Source of the DNA: JALZUE01 sp051251725
Lineage (GTDB): Bacteria > Pseudomonadota > Gammaproteobacteria > Enterobacterales > Alteromonadaceae
Length of the DNA stretch: 43,411 nucleotides
Assembly (NCBI GenBank): GCA_051251725.1
Contig: JBPOFN010000036.1
Coordinates: 1-43,411, forward strand
Direction: 5' to 3'
Under the pieces are notes generated by a model. That model was given only the letters and a program-made list of their open reading frames with translations, did not search any database and was not told where the DNA came from. The position numbers were made by a program, and so were the translations under genes. Of this stretch, positions 15,857 through 24,843 are shown piece after piece (the stretch's first letter is position 1; every line of letters starts with the position of its first letter).

Positions 15857-16750
15857 ATGCAGACACTAAATATATTCGACAAAGAGTTTTCGCAATTTAA
15901 TGCTTTTCGATTATTTGATTCAACTGAAAAAAATAATTTTAAGCATGGAAAACAATTACTTGAACAGCTTCAATGTACGCTTGAAATTGATCAATTATTA
16001 AATATATTTGCAATGGAAGCGGCTAAGTTTGCTGACTTTAGTGGTCTATACTTTCAAAAAGCAGGGTTAAAAGTTGCCATGCGCGGCAGTAGACCGGCAA
16101 AAAAAGAACGAAAGTTTGAAATAAAAATTAACGGCGAATTTATTGGTGTCTTAAATTACGCGATAAATTCACCATTAAGCTTAGCCAATCATGAAATATT
16201 AAAGCAGTTACATGCCTATCTCGCTTATCCATTACGCAATGCCATTATGTATCATCAAGCGATGCTACTAGCGATGGAGGATGCATTAACGGGTTTGGGT
16301 AATAGACGTTATTTTGATGAACAACTTAAACGTGCTATGCATCAAGCAAACAGGCATCAAAGTCATGTTGGCCTTATAGTCGCTGATCTAGATAAATTTA
16401 AATTTATTAATGACACTTACGGACATCAAGTTGGCGATCAAATACTTGAACATTTTGCTAAAGCATTACAGTTTAGTATTCGAGATTCTGATAGTGCCTT
16501 TAGGTTTGGCGGTGATGAATTTGTTATTTTGGTTGAACAAGCTAGTGACAATGCGTTGGTATTGATTGAGACAAGAATAAAACATGCACTAAATGTTGAC
16601 CCAGTCTTAGCTAAATATCAGGTAAATTGTAGTTTAGGGGCAACATTTATGAATAGAGCAGATAACGAGCACAGCTTTTTTGCGCGCGCTGATGATGTAC
16701 TGTACCAAAGAAAAACACAAAAAACGTCCGAGCTTAGGTTGATCAAATAA
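15857..16750 (+). CDS. Diguanylate cyclase (GAF-like sensor plus GGDEF)
   Basis: Makes cyclic di-GMP from two GTP. The 297-residue protein is soluble. Residues about 20-130 look like a GAF-type sensory domain (IFAMEAAKFADFSGLYF, FEIKINGEFIGVLNY). The GGDEF domain begins at DALTGLGNRRYFDEQL (about 143), with metal-binding Asp in VADLDKFKFINDTYGHQVGDQIL and the intact active site FGGDEFVIL near 222. RDSD precedes GGDEF by five residues, the product-inhibition I-site RxxD. There is no EAL domain, so it should be a feedback-inhibited cyclase. It lies 4 kb from the c-di-GMP riboswitch, a plausible but unproven functional link. Confidence 0.95.
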   Translation: MQTLNIFDKEFSQFNAFRLFDSTEKNNFKHGKQLLEQLQCTLEIDQLLNIFAMEAAKFADFSGLYFQKAGLKVAMRGSRPAKKERKFEIKINGEFIGVLNYAINSPLSLANHEILKQLHAYLAYPLRNAIMYHQAMLLAMEDALTGLGNRRYFDEQLKRAMHQANRHQSHVGLIVADLDKFKFINDTYGHQVGDQILEHFAKALQFSIRDSDSAFRFGGDEFVILVEQASDNALVLIETRIKHALNVDPVLAKYQVNCSLGATFMNRADNEHSFFARADDVLYQRKTQKTSELRLIK

Positions 16751-16755
16751 CCGCT

Positions 16756-17424
16756 TCATTGTGACGATTGATCAACCAACATCTGTCTTAACGCCTGTTT
16801 TCTCTCAGCAGGCGTAGTACCTACCATCAAGCGTGAAAAACTCACGGCTTTAGAGAACAAATCACTGCCAATACTCGCCACCACTAATGCTAAATAGTCA
16901 CTAGGCAGTGCATAATGGCAGGTATAATATTCGATAGCTTCATCAACATTTGGGTAAATGACGCCATCAAAAATAAAACCTTCTTTGATAAATTCTTCTT
17001 CAATATTTAAGCCGTCAAGCACCAGTTTCCAGCCACTAAAATTAACTCTATCTTTAGCGACTTCGTACATAAACCATGCGCTTTTTTTAAAACCTTCGAA
17101 GTTACCACCTTCAAATTCACTATTTTCTAACTCTTTTTTGGTCCAGTTAAGGCCAATCGCTAAATGTTTTTGATAAAGCGAGATCAATAATTTTTTAACT
17201 TTGCTACGCACTAACCAAATAGTATCTTCTTTACTTTGGCGGGCTAATTGCGTGCATTCTTGGCAAGCAGGAATAATCAATGTCGGATGAGGACATTCAG
17301 CAACAACATGTTGATCGTTGGGAAACGAAAATTTTTTATTTGCCGGTTCACCACAAAACCAGCAAATATGACGAAATTTAAAAGGCACTTCAATAAGTGC
17401 ATCAATATTCAGTTGCTCTGACAA
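16756..17424 (-). CDS. Hypothetical protein with N-terminal CxxC pairs (putative zinc-binding)
   Basis: Function not recognised. The 222-residue product has Cys21-x2-Cys24 (HICWFCGEPANKKF) and Cys54-x2-Cys57 (IPACQECTQLA), with Cys44-Pro between them, the layout of a treble-clef or zinc-ribbon, HNH-like metal site. The remaining 160 residues are mostly helical and acidic with several aromatic runs; no membrane segment or signal peptide is seen. It begins 9 bp before the stop of the helicase gene's frame in the same leftward direction, so it is likely co-transcribed downstream of the DEAD-box helicase, and it is convergent with the cyclase gene (5 bp apart). A link to RNA processing is only suggested by this position. 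Confidence 0.75.
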   Translation of the reverse strand: MSEQLNIDALIEVPFKFRHICWFCGEPANKKFSFPNDQHVVAECPHPTLIIPACQECTQLARQSKEDTIWLVRSKVKKLLISLYQKHLAIGLNWTKKELENSEFEGGNFEGFKKSAWFMYEVAKDRVNFSGWKLVLDGLNIEEEFIKEGFIFDGVIYPNVDEAIEYYTCHYALPSDYLALVVASIGSDLFSKAVSFSRLMVGTTPAERKQALRQMLVDQSSQ

Positions 17425-17433
17425 GGTAAAATC

Positions 17434-18723
17434 CTATCGCTTCTTTTTTATCGACTTTGAATATTTGGTCGTCGTTGGCGCTTTATTTGGCGTTTTATTC
17501 TTAATTGCTCGATTTTTTAATTTAGTTGCTTCATAGCGATTTTTTGCGACTTTCTCGAGCGCAACAACTTTTTTGTGATCGCTGTTATCTTTTTTAATTT
17601 CATAACCAGGTAAAACTACGCGCTCAAATTGACGCCCAATTAACTCTTCAATGTTACCTAAGAATTTTTCATCTTTAGGACTAACCAACGAAATAGCCGT
17701 ACCACTTTTACCTGCACGGCCAGTGCGGCCAATGCGGTGAACATAGTCTTCGGCTAAAAAAGGCAAATGAAAATTAACGACGTAAGGTAGGTCTGGAATA
17801 TCTAAACCACGGGCAGCGACATCAGTCGCAACTAGCACCCTAACCTTACCTTCAGTAAAGTCACTTAACGCTTTATTTCTAGCACCTTGGGTTTTGTCGC
17901 CATGACAAATAGCCGCTTTTATACCATCTAATTTAAGCTCTTTGGCGAGAATATTGGCACTTTCTTTAGTACCGGCAAAAACCAATACTTGCTGCCAGTT
18001 ATTAACACCGATGATTTCAGAAAGTAATTCACGTTTGCGATCTTCTGAAACAAAATATACCGCTTGCTTAACTTTACCCGAAGTAGAATTTTGCTTAGAA
18101 ACTTCAATGGTTTTGGGCGTATGTAGAATTTGATTGGCGAGTATTTTCACTTTATGAGAAAACGTTGCTGAAAACATTAATGTTTGTAGCTTTTGCTTCA
18201 TCATTTGCTTTAAGCGTTCAATATCAGCTAAAAACCCCATATCTAGCATACGGTCAGCTTCATCTAATACTAAATATTTAACATGGCTTAATTGCGTATT
18301 ACGTAATGTCATATGCTCAAGTAATCGCCCAGGAGTAGCGACTAATATATCAACACCGGTGTGTAGCATTTTTTGTTGTGAAGGCATAGCGCCGCCACCA
18401 GAAACAACACCAACACTAAGCGGTAAGAATTCGATATAACTTGCTATATTCGCTTTAACTTGTAGCGCAAGTTCACGAGTTGGAGTCAGAATTAATGCTT
18501 TTATCGCTTTATTATTACTGTCGTATTGCTGACTAATTAAATCAATAATCGGCAGTGAATAAGCGGCTGTTTTACCGGTTCCCGTTTGCGCACTAGCTAA
18601 TAAGTCATAGCCTTTACGAACCATAGGAATAGCTTTTTGTTGGATCGGCGTTAAGTTTTTATAACCACAGGCCTTTACCGCTTTTAATAATTCGCTTGAA
18701 AAGCCAATTGAATCAACACTCAT
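17434..18723 (-). CDS. DEAD-box ATP-dependent RNA helicase, RhlE-like
   Basis: Unwinds structured RNA, probably in ribosome assembly or RNA turnover at low temperature. Starting at MSVDSIGFSSELLKAV gives 429 residues; a GTG three codons earlier is less likely. Motifs in order: Q motif GYKNLTPIQQKAIP, Walker A SAQTGTGKTAAYSLP, PTRELALQV, TPGRLLEHM, VLDEADRMLDMGF, FSATFS, then the second RecA domain with VLVATDVAARGLDIPDLPYVVNF and HRIGRTGRAGKSG. The tail (about 370-429) is very basic and Lys/Asn/Thr-rich, typical of RhlE-type RNA-binding extensions. The exact paralogue cannot be named by eye. Confidence 0.95.
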   Translation of the reverse strand: MSVDSIGFSSELLKAVKACGYKNLTPIQQKAIPMVRKGYDLLASAQTGTGKTAAYSLPIIDLISQQYDSNNKAIKALILTPTRELALQVKANIASYIEFLPLSVGVVSGGGAMPSQQKMLHTGVDILVATPGRLLEHMTLRNTQLSHVKYLVLDEADRMLDMGFLADIERLKQMMKQKLQTLMFSATFSHKVKILANQILHTPKTIEVSKQNSTSGKVKQAVYFVSEDRKRELLSEIIGVNNWQQVLVFAGTKESANILAKELKLDGIKAAICHGDKTQGARNKALSDFTEGKVRVLVATDVAARGLDIPDLPYVVNFHLPFLAEDYVHRIGRTGRAGKSGTAISLVSPKDEKFLGNIEELIGRQFERVVLPGYEIKKDNSDHKKVVALEKVAKNRYEATKLKNRAIKNKTPNKAPTTTKYSKSIKKKR

Positions 18724-18844
18724 GAAATACACTCAATAATAAAAATCGCCGTGATTATACCTGATAATTAACACGATAATTAGCTATTTTAAAAGACCAC
18801 TTTTATTAACCATGATCCTAGCTAAAACTCGTAAAATTCAGGCA

Positions 18845-18871
18845 TAAAAAAACCGAGCAAGCTCGGTTTTT
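18845..18871 (-). terminator. Bidirectional terminator after pntB
   Basis: AAAACCGAGC (18849-18858) pairs with GCTCGGTTTT (18861-18870). Read leftward it is followed by a T run; read rightward by further T's. It lies 24 bp past the pntB stop and isolates pntAB from the helicase gene. Confidence 0.85.
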
Positions 18872-18894
18872 AATTTGCAAAATTAGCGACTCAA

Positions 18895-20298
18895 TTATAA
18901 CGCTTTCGAAATATCTTCGACCGACGTTTTAGCATCACCAAATAACATTTGTGTGTTTTCTTTAAAGAATAACGGGTTTTGCACTCCGGCATAACCTGTG
19001 CTCATTGAACGTTTAAAAACAATAACGTTTTTAGCATTCCAAACTTCTAACACTGGCATACCTGCAATTGGACTCGTTGGATCTTCCGCCGCTGCCGGGT
19101 TAACTGTATCATTGGCACCAATAACTAATACTACGTCAGTTTCAGGGAAGTCTTCGTTAATCTCATCCATACCTTCAACAATGTCGTAAGGTACTTTAGC
19201 TTCAGCTAACAATACATTCATATGCCCAGGTAAACGGCCCGCTACAGGGTGAATACCAAAACGAACTTTAATCCCTTTAGCAATTAACTTTTGCGTTAAT
19301 TCATACACTGGGTATTGTGCTTGCGCAACCGCCATACCATAACCTGGCGTGATGATAACAGAACGAGCATTTGATAATAAATCTGCAACGCCGTCAGCCT
19401 GAGTTTCTTTATGATCGCCATAATCAACATCAGCATTAACAGTAACGTTAGTTCCAAAGCCACCAGCTATTACGCTAATAAACGAACGGTTCATCGCTTT
19501 ACACATGATATAAGAAAGTATCGCACCTGATGAGCCTACTAATGCACCGGTAACAATTAATAAATCGTTACTTAACATAAAGCCTGCTGCTGCTGCTGCC
19601 CAACCTGAGTATGAGTTCAACATTGACACAACTACTGGCATATCTGCACCGCCAATAGAAGCAACTAAATGCCAACCAAATACTAAAGCAATCGCCGTCA
19701 TAATGTATAAATATGTTACATCAGCGCCGTTACCTTGAACAAATAACACCATTAAAACAATACTCGCAATACCAGCTGCTAAGTTCATTTTATGACGCTG
19801 TGGTAACATTAACGCCGAAGTATTAATTAAGCCACGTAACTTAGCAAAAGCAATAATCGAACCGGTAAACGTAACCGCACCAATAAAGACACCTAAAAAC
19901 ACTTCAACTAAATGAATGTTTAATTTCATTTGCTGTGCATCAGTTAATATTAATGCATGGTGTCCGATTTCAAAGTAGCTATTGTAACCGACTAAAACAG
20001 CCGCTAAACCAACGAAGCTATGAAGAATAGCAACAAGCTCAGGCATTTCAGTCATTTCAACTTTTTTAGCTAAACGTAATCCTATAATTGAACCAACAAG
20101 CATAGCGCCAATAATGATATAAACATTATCAACACGTGGATCCGCAATTGTCGCAATAAGCGCAATTGACATACCCGTAATACCGTACCAGTTACCTGCT
20201 TCAGCTGATTCTTGTTTACTCAAACCAGACAAACTAAATATAAACAATAATGCTGCGATTAAATATGCGGCACTGATTAAGCCAGTAGAAAATTCCAT
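18895..20298 (-). CDS. pntB: NAD(P) transhydrogenase subunit beta
   Basis: Beta subunit of the proton-pumping transhydrogenase of the inner membrane, which uses the proton gradient to make NADPH from NADH. The 467 residues include about eight or nine helices (to about 260) and then the NADP(H)-binding domain III: VIITPGYGMAVAQAQYPVYEL, GIHPVAGRLPGHMNVLLAEAKVPYD, VLVIGANDTVNPAA and FKRSMSTGYAGVQNPLF. The ATG at 20298 is preceded by GGAGGG and lies 10 bp after the pntA stop, so the two subunits are co-expressed. The length matches E. coli PntB. Confidence 0.98.
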   Translation of the reverse strand: MEFSTGLISAAYLIAALLFIFSLSGLSKQESAEAGNWYGITGMSIALIATIADPRVDNVYIIIGAMLVGSIIGLRLAKKVEMTEMPELVAILHSFVGLAAVLVGYNSYFEIGHHALILTDAQQMKLNIHLVEVFLGVFIGAVTFTGSIIAFAKLRGLINTSALMLPQRHKMNLAAGIASIVLMVLFVQGNGADVTYLYIMTAIALVFGWHLVASIGGADMPVVVSMLNSYSGWAAAAAGFMLSNDLLIVTGALVGSSGAILSYIMCKAMNRSFISVIAGGFGTNVTVNADVDYGDHKETQADGVADLLSNARSVIITPGYGMAVAQAQYPVYELTQKLIAKGIKVRFGIHPVAGRLPGHMNVLLAEAKVPYDIVEGMDEINEDFPETDVVLVIGANDTVNPAAAEDPTSPIAGMPVLEVWNAKNVIVFKRSMSTGYAGVQNPLFFKENTQMLFGDAKTSVEDISKAL

Positions 20299-20308
20299 CA
20301 GAGCCCTC

Positions 20309-21841
20309 CTATTTACGGAACATTTTTAACATACGATTAGTAACAACAAAGCCACCAACGATGTTAATTGTAGCAATGAGTACCGCAATACCCGCTAACA
20401 CTTGAATAACTAAGCTATCATTACCAATTTGTAATAATGCGCCAACTACGATAATGCCTGAAATAGCATTTGTTACACTCATTAATGGTGTATGTAATGA
20501 ATGGCTTACATTCCAAACAACGTTGTAACCAATAACACAAGACAAAACGAATACCGTAAAGTGTGCTAAGAAATCGGCTGGTGCTACACTTGCAACCCAA
20601 GCGAATAAACCGGCAGCAATTGCCATTCCAACATACTTTTTAGCTGGTGAAGCAGGTTTTTCTTCTACTTTTTCTATTTTAGCTGGTGCAGCGGGTTTAG
20701 CTGGGGCAGCACTTACTTGAATAGGAGGCGGTGGAAAAGTCACTTCATCGTCTTTGACTACAGTCATGTTACGGATAACAACATCGTCAAAATCTATATT
20801 CACTTCACCATCTTTATTTGGTGATAATAATTTGGTTAAATTAACTAAATTATTGGCATATAACATTGATGATTGATTAGGTAATCGCGACACTAAATCA
20901 GTATAACCAATAATAGTAACGCCTTTAATTTTCGAGACTTTACCTGGTTTCGTTAATTCACAGTTACCACCGCCGGCAGCGGCTAAATCAACAATAATAC
21001 TGCCTGACTTCATTGAATCAACCATTTCAGCCGTGATCAATTTAGGCGCAGGACGCCCAGGGATCATCGCGGTAGTGATAATGATATCGACTTCTTTCGC
21101 TTGCGCAGCAAATAATGCCATTTCAGCGTCAATAAAGGCTTTGCTCATTTCTTTCGCATAACCGTCACCTGAGCCTGTGTCTTCCTCTTCTTCATAATCT
21201 AATTCGAGGAATTCAGCGCCCATGCTTTCGATTTGCTCTTTCACTTCAGGTCGCGTATCAAAAGCGCGAACAATCGCACCTAAACTACCAGCAGTACCGA
21301 TAGCAGCAAGGCCAGCAACACCAGCACCAATAATCATCACTTTTGCAGGTGGTAAGTTACCTGCAGCAGTAATTTGACCCGTTAAAAAACGGCCAAAATG
21401 ATGCGTAGCTTCAATCACCGCGCGATAACCCGCAATATTTGCCATTGAACTTAAGGCATCCATTGACTGCGAACGTGTCATACGAGGAACCATTTCCATG
21501 GCCAAAGTAGTGATCGACTTAGCTCTTAACGCTTCTAAAAGTTCAGGGCTTTGCGCAGGAGCAATAAAACTCACTAACTTGGCTCCGACCTTCATCGCAT
21601 CAACTTCGTCTAACGTAGGCGAATTAACTTTAAAAATAATGTCTGACTGCAAAGCGTCGGTCGATTCTACAATCGTCGCTTGTGCTTCAAGATATTCTTC
21701 GTCTGAAAAGCTGGCTTTTTTACCAGCACCTTTTTCTATCTGAACTGCGAAGCCGAGTTTTATAAGCGCTTTCACCGACGTTGGCGAAGCGGCAACTCTG
21801 TTTTCTCCACTGAGCGACTCTTTGGGTATTCCAATTATCAT
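20309..21841 (-). CDS. pntA: NAD(P) transhydrogenase subunit alpha
   Basis: Alpha subunit of the transhydrogenase; carries NAD(H)-binding domain I and part of the membrane domain. The 510-residue length is that of E. coli PntA. Start MIIGIPKESLSGENRVAASP is conserved. Further along are RSQSMDALSSMANIAGYRAV, the NAD fold VMIIGAGVAGLAAIGTAGSLGA with FDTRPEVKEQIESMGAEF, ITTAMIPGRPAPKLI and VDLAAAGGGNCELT. After a Pro/Ala/Lys linker (about 380-405) come four membrane helices. It is the first gene of pntAB; its promoter should lie in the AT-rich 21842-22237 region. Confidence 0.98.
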   Translation of the reverse strand: MIIGIPKESLSGENRVAASPTSVKALIKLGFAVQIEKGAGKKASFSDEEYLEAQATIVESTDALQSDIIFKVNSPTLDEVDAMKVGAKLVSFIAPAQSPELLEALRAKSITTLAMEMVPRMTRSQSMDALSSMANIAGYRAVIEATHHFGRFLTGQITAAGNLPPAKVMIIGAGVAGLAAIGTAGSLGAIVRAFDTRPEVKEQIESMGAEFLELDYEEEEDTGSGDGYAKEMSKAFIDAEMALFAAQAKEVDIIITTAMIPGRPAPKLITAEMVDSMKSGSIIVDLAAAGGGNCELTKPGKVSKIKGVTIIGYTDLVSRLPNQSSMLYANNLVNLTKLLSPNKDGEVNIDFDDVVIRNMTVVKDDEVTFPPPPIQVSAAPAKPAAPAKIEKVEEKPASPAKKYVGMAIAAGLFAWVASVAPADFLAHFTVFVLSCVIGYNVVWNVSHSLHTPLMSVTNAISGIIVVGALLQIGNDSLVIQVLAGIAVLIATINIVGGFVVTNRMLKMFRK

Positions 21842-22237
21842 ATGGCACCTTTATATGAGGATCTAATAACACGTAATTTAAAGCTATGAATGATTATCAA
21901 ACTAAAACAGTATTAATAGTCTTAATTTCACCAAACCTTCACAACTTACCAATAAAATAAATTGGTTTTATATTTGGTAAGATGTATTTATACCAACTTT
22001 ATAACCAAAATAACACATTTAAAAAAAACTAAATTATATCTTTATTGAATAACCCTAATTAAAACCAAAAAATCAAAATAGGTCAATTACAGTCATAATA
22101 ATTCTTTTGAGCTGGAAATTCCAGTTAATCAGTAGTTGAGTAACGATTAAAGACAAATTTACTATTAAGAATAGTCTTAATAGTAAATTTAGGTAGAAAT
22201 AATAATACTTTATATAGAGATAGGATTATTTGAAGGG
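21842..22237. other. AT-rich gene-free region between pilX and pntA
   Basis: No credible open frame. It should hold the pntA promoter on the minus strand and the 3' end of the pilin transcript. Repeats seen: CTTACCAA (21946-21953) with TTGGTAAG as a distant inverted pair ending near 21981; AATAGTCTTAAT occurs near 21915 and again at 22171-22182, the second copy being part of the long palindrome at 22155-22190. Confidence 0.5.
22155..22190. repeat. Perfect 16-bp inverted repeat with 4-nt loop
   Basis: AAATTTACTATTAAGA (22155-22170) and TCTTAATAGTAAATTT (22175-22190) are exact complements around ATAG. It lies 48 bp beyond the pilX stop in the direction of transcription. On the minus strand GTCTTTAATC follows, so it could serve as a terminator or 3'-end stabiliser of the pilin mRNA; a protein operator is the other possibility. 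Confidence 0.7.
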
Positions 22238-23896
22238 TTAATAATATTTAAGGGCTTTTAAAACTAAACGACTATTGGTATTACCTATGGCACCATTAGT
22301 TGAGTCTCTTAAGGCTTTATCAAAATGAAAGCCGCCGCCACCTGATACCGTCGCAGTTTTTGCCCTAACAGCACCATAAACAGTGCCACTACCAACAACT
22401 TTGACATCGGTTAAGGGGGCATAAATAGCAGCATAAATATCGGAAGAACCTGAAATAGCGACGCCATTATTATCACTGTTAGATGAAAAAATAGATAAAG
22501 CAGGTTTACCTGTATCAGTTAAGCCATGTTGAGACGCTATAATACGAGCACTGCCTCCAACTGAAAATTTTCCTGTAACAACTAGCGTTAAGCTGCTATC
22601 AGCCTCAATGGTGAAAACACCGCTACCAGAAAGAGAAAAATCCCCATCGACATACATTACAACATCTCCACCGGTAATGTTCATGGCCGAATTACTATTT
22701 AAAGTATAACTCTCCATTTTATATACGCTAACAGGTTTGCCAAAAAGTGTTGCGCTAACTGGGCTGATAACCCCACTACCATTAGCTGTGTATCGACCTG
22801 ATGTAGGTGTTAGTTCATATACTTGATTAGCACCTACTGATAAAGGTTGCAATCCGGTAACACCATCATCAATTGACGTTACCTCATTCGCAATATTAAT
22901 AGGATCACAATTAGTTGCTGGATCGGTCGGATCATAATTTGTATCTGAAGGATCATATTCAGGCACTGGAGCGATATTAGGATTAACATTATATTGTGCA
23001 TCACCATACTGACTATTATTGCTAGTGTCTTTAAATCTGTCGCCGCCACCGTATAATATATCTAAACCAAAATTATTTTGATTTAATATTAAGGCGCTCC
23101 AGCCCATTTCAGCATCGCCATTAGCTCTTACATATTCGAAAATAGTACCACCGTTAGCCATTTTATAATTGCCCGCCGTCCACACATACCCTTCAACGAT
23201 AGATTGATTAATCGAAACATCACCGGTCGCATATATATTGCCATAAACGGGAGATGATCCACCTAGCGATACTTCACCTGTCGATTGAATATCACCGTAG
23301 ATGGGAGAATGACCATTAAGAGTAACATCAGAATTTGGTTCGATTGTTGAAACATCACCTTCTTTTTCAGCCGTAGCCGCATTATAAGTCCCAACACTAG
23401 AATCATAACTATCGACGGTTCCACTGCCATTGAGCGTAACACCTTCACAACCGATTACAGCATCGCTAAAAGGGGAAACACCACTACCTTGAATTAATTC
23501 AAAGGTCGCTCTTAAGGTATTTTCACCTTCGTATTGTTCACCTATACTTGCCAATTCAATGCCAGCACCACCGCTTAACTCACTAATCGCAACGGCGTAT
23601 TCACTCCCGGCTAAAATACCGGTGCCAGTCATCACACCATTGTTACTGGCAGCAATTAAATCTGCAATTGTCATTGATGGATTAGCATTGAGTAATTGAT
23701 TAATGGTGTCATGCACGTCAAAAACACCTTTTTCAGATAATAAACGTGCGTTCATTTTTTTTTGAAAGTTGCCACTCATTCGCTCTTGTAAAATACTGTC
23801 TTTAAGCGATTGCATAACAATAATACTGCCCATCATGGCTATAATAAGCACAGTTATAATAGTGAAGCCGTGTTGTTTATGGTGTTTAAATATCAT
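22238..23896 (-). CDS. pilX: PilX-like minor pilin with large beta-solenoid-like domain
   Basis: Minor pilin of the type IV pilus tip-initiation complex, but 552 residues instead of the usual 150-200. The N-terminus is a class III signal: HKQHG, cleavage after Gly10, then FTIITVLIIAMMGSIIVMQS. Position 5 of the mature chain is Thr, not Glu, as in PilX/GspK. LQERMSGN (37-43) is the PilX signature. From about 150 onward, repeats of the type VTLNGHSPIYGDI / VSLGGSSPVYGNIYATGDVSI, and later VAISGSSDIYAAIYAP / VKVVGSGTVYGAVRA, predict a right-handed beta-solenoid (DUF7305-like, by pattern). It overlaps pilW by 4 bp (ATGA) and ends the operon; no pilY1 follows. Confidence 0.85.
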   Translation of the reverse strand: MIFKHHKQHGFTIITVLIIAMMGSIIVMQSLKDSILQERMSGNFQKKMNARLLSEKGVFDVHDTINQLLNANPSMTIADLIAASNNGVMTGTGILAGSEYAVAISELSGGAGIELASIGEQYEGENTLRATFELIQGSGVSPFSDAVIGCEGVTLNGSGTVDSYDSSVGTYNAATAEKEGDVSTIEPNSDVTLNGHSPIYGDIQSTGEVSLGGSSPVYGNIYATGDVSINQSIVEGYVWTAGNYKMANGGTIFEYVRANGDAEMGWSALILNQNNFGLDILYGGGDRFKDTSNNSQYGDAQYNVNPNIAPVPEYDPSDTNYDPTDPATNCDPINIANEVTSIDDGVTGLQPLSVGANQVYELTPTSGRYTANGSGVISPVSATLFGKPVSVYKMESYTLNSNSAMNITGGDVVMYVDGDFSLSGSGVFTIEADSSLTLVVTGKFSVGGSARIIASQHGLTDTGKPALSIFSSNSDNNGVAISGSSDIYAAIYAPLTDVKVVGSGTVYGAVRAKTATVSGGGGFHFDKALRDSTNGAIGNTNSRLVLKALKYY

Positions 23897-24405
23897 TCTG
23901 CGGTCGCCTGTTCAAATATAATTCTGATTAAGGCCACATTAATATCAATACCATCAGGGAAGTTTTCAGGTAAACCAATGGGAGTAACGGTAATTAACAC
24001 ACTGTTGGTAGCAAGCGCATAAGTAATATTATCCACGCCAGTGATCAATACTTCAGGTCCATTACCTATATCACAAAATAGATTAGGTCTAATAAAAGTA
24101 TATTCTTCGCTATAATCTGCTACCGGCGTATCACCATTACAAGCAACTACCCCGCTGTCTTGATTAATCGTTATTTTATCAACGCCGTCAATAATCGGTA
24201 GTGCGCCGGTTTGTTTTAAACTACGGCTAAAAACATGTGAGCTATAGCGTAAAACTTCTTGGGCATTGTCTAATTCTTTACTCGTTGAAACTGTTGAACT
24301 TATTGAACTATAAGCGATAATGGTTCCTGAGACCACTATGATACTGATCACTAAGCCAATCATTAGTTCGACTAAGGTAAATCCATTTTGATTACGATAA
24401 CTCAT
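23893..24405 (-). CDS. pilW: PilW-like minor pilin
   Basis: Minor pilin, probably part of the tip-initiation complex with PilV and PilX. The prepilin signal is MSYRNQNG with cleavage before FTLVELMIGLVISIIVVSGTIIAYSSI; Glu5 is present. QEVLRYSSHVFSRSLKQTGALP resembles the PilW region after the first helix. At 170 residues it is much shorter than typical PilW (roughly 300), so it may be a reduced form. Two cysteines (VVACNG and NLFCDIGNG) may form a disulfide. It lies 12 bp after pilV and overlaps pilX by 4 bp. Confidence 0.85.
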   Translation of the reverse strand: MSYRNQNGFTLVELMIGLVISIIVVSGTIIAYSSISSTVSTSKELDNAQEVLRYSSHVFSRSLKQTGALPIIDGVDKITINQDSGVVACNGDTPVADYSEEYTFIRPNLFCDIGNGPEVLITGVDNITYALATNSVLITVTPIGLPENFPDGIDINVALIRIIFEQATAE

Positions 24406-24417
24406 AACAGCCCCAAC

Positions 24418-24843
24418 TTAACAATCAGCGGGTAATTGTGGAAAAGAAACATTGAGCTGAATTTTATTTTCTAGCCCATCAGTAACCCGATCATCATTCC
24501 ATTCAACCGATAATTGAAAATTATTTGAAAAATCCGCTGGTAAGGTTAAGGAGTAATTAGGTAAGTTTGGCGCCAAAATAGCCTTGTATTCATCATTATA
24601 TTCAATAACGCCCTGCTGGATATCACATAAATCAACCCAGAATTTTTCCACCGTATTATTCGCTTGAATAAGTGACACTGTATATTGAAAGCTGTTGGTC
24701 GAATATTGCAATGACTTAATTTGAGCTGCTGCTAAACCTAATAAGGCAATGGCGGAAAGCATTAAAGCAACCATCACTTCAATAAGAGTAAAGCCCTTAT
24801 TTACTTGCGATGATGTCGAAAATGATACGGCTAAAACTTTCAT
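24418..24843 (-). CDS. pilV: PilV-like minor pilin
   Basis: Minor pilin of about 141 residues. The leader MKVLAVSFSTSSQVNKG is longer than usual, with cleavage before FTLIEVMVALMLSAIALLGLAAAQIKSL, which matches the PilV consensus; Glu5 is present. The ATG at 24843 overlaps the stop codon of the upstream fimT gene (TAATG), which argues for it over a TTG two codons earlier. The C-terminus ends in LPADC, and with Cys in WVDLCDIQQG could form the usual disulfide loop. Confidence 0.87.
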   Translation of the reverse strand: MKVLAVSFSTSSQVNKGFTLIEVMVALMLSAIALLGLAAAQIKSLQYSTNSFQYTVSLIQANNTVEKFWVDLCDIQQGVIEYNDEYKAILAPNLPNYSLTLPADFSNNFQLSVEWNDDRVTDGLENKIQLNVSFPQLPADC

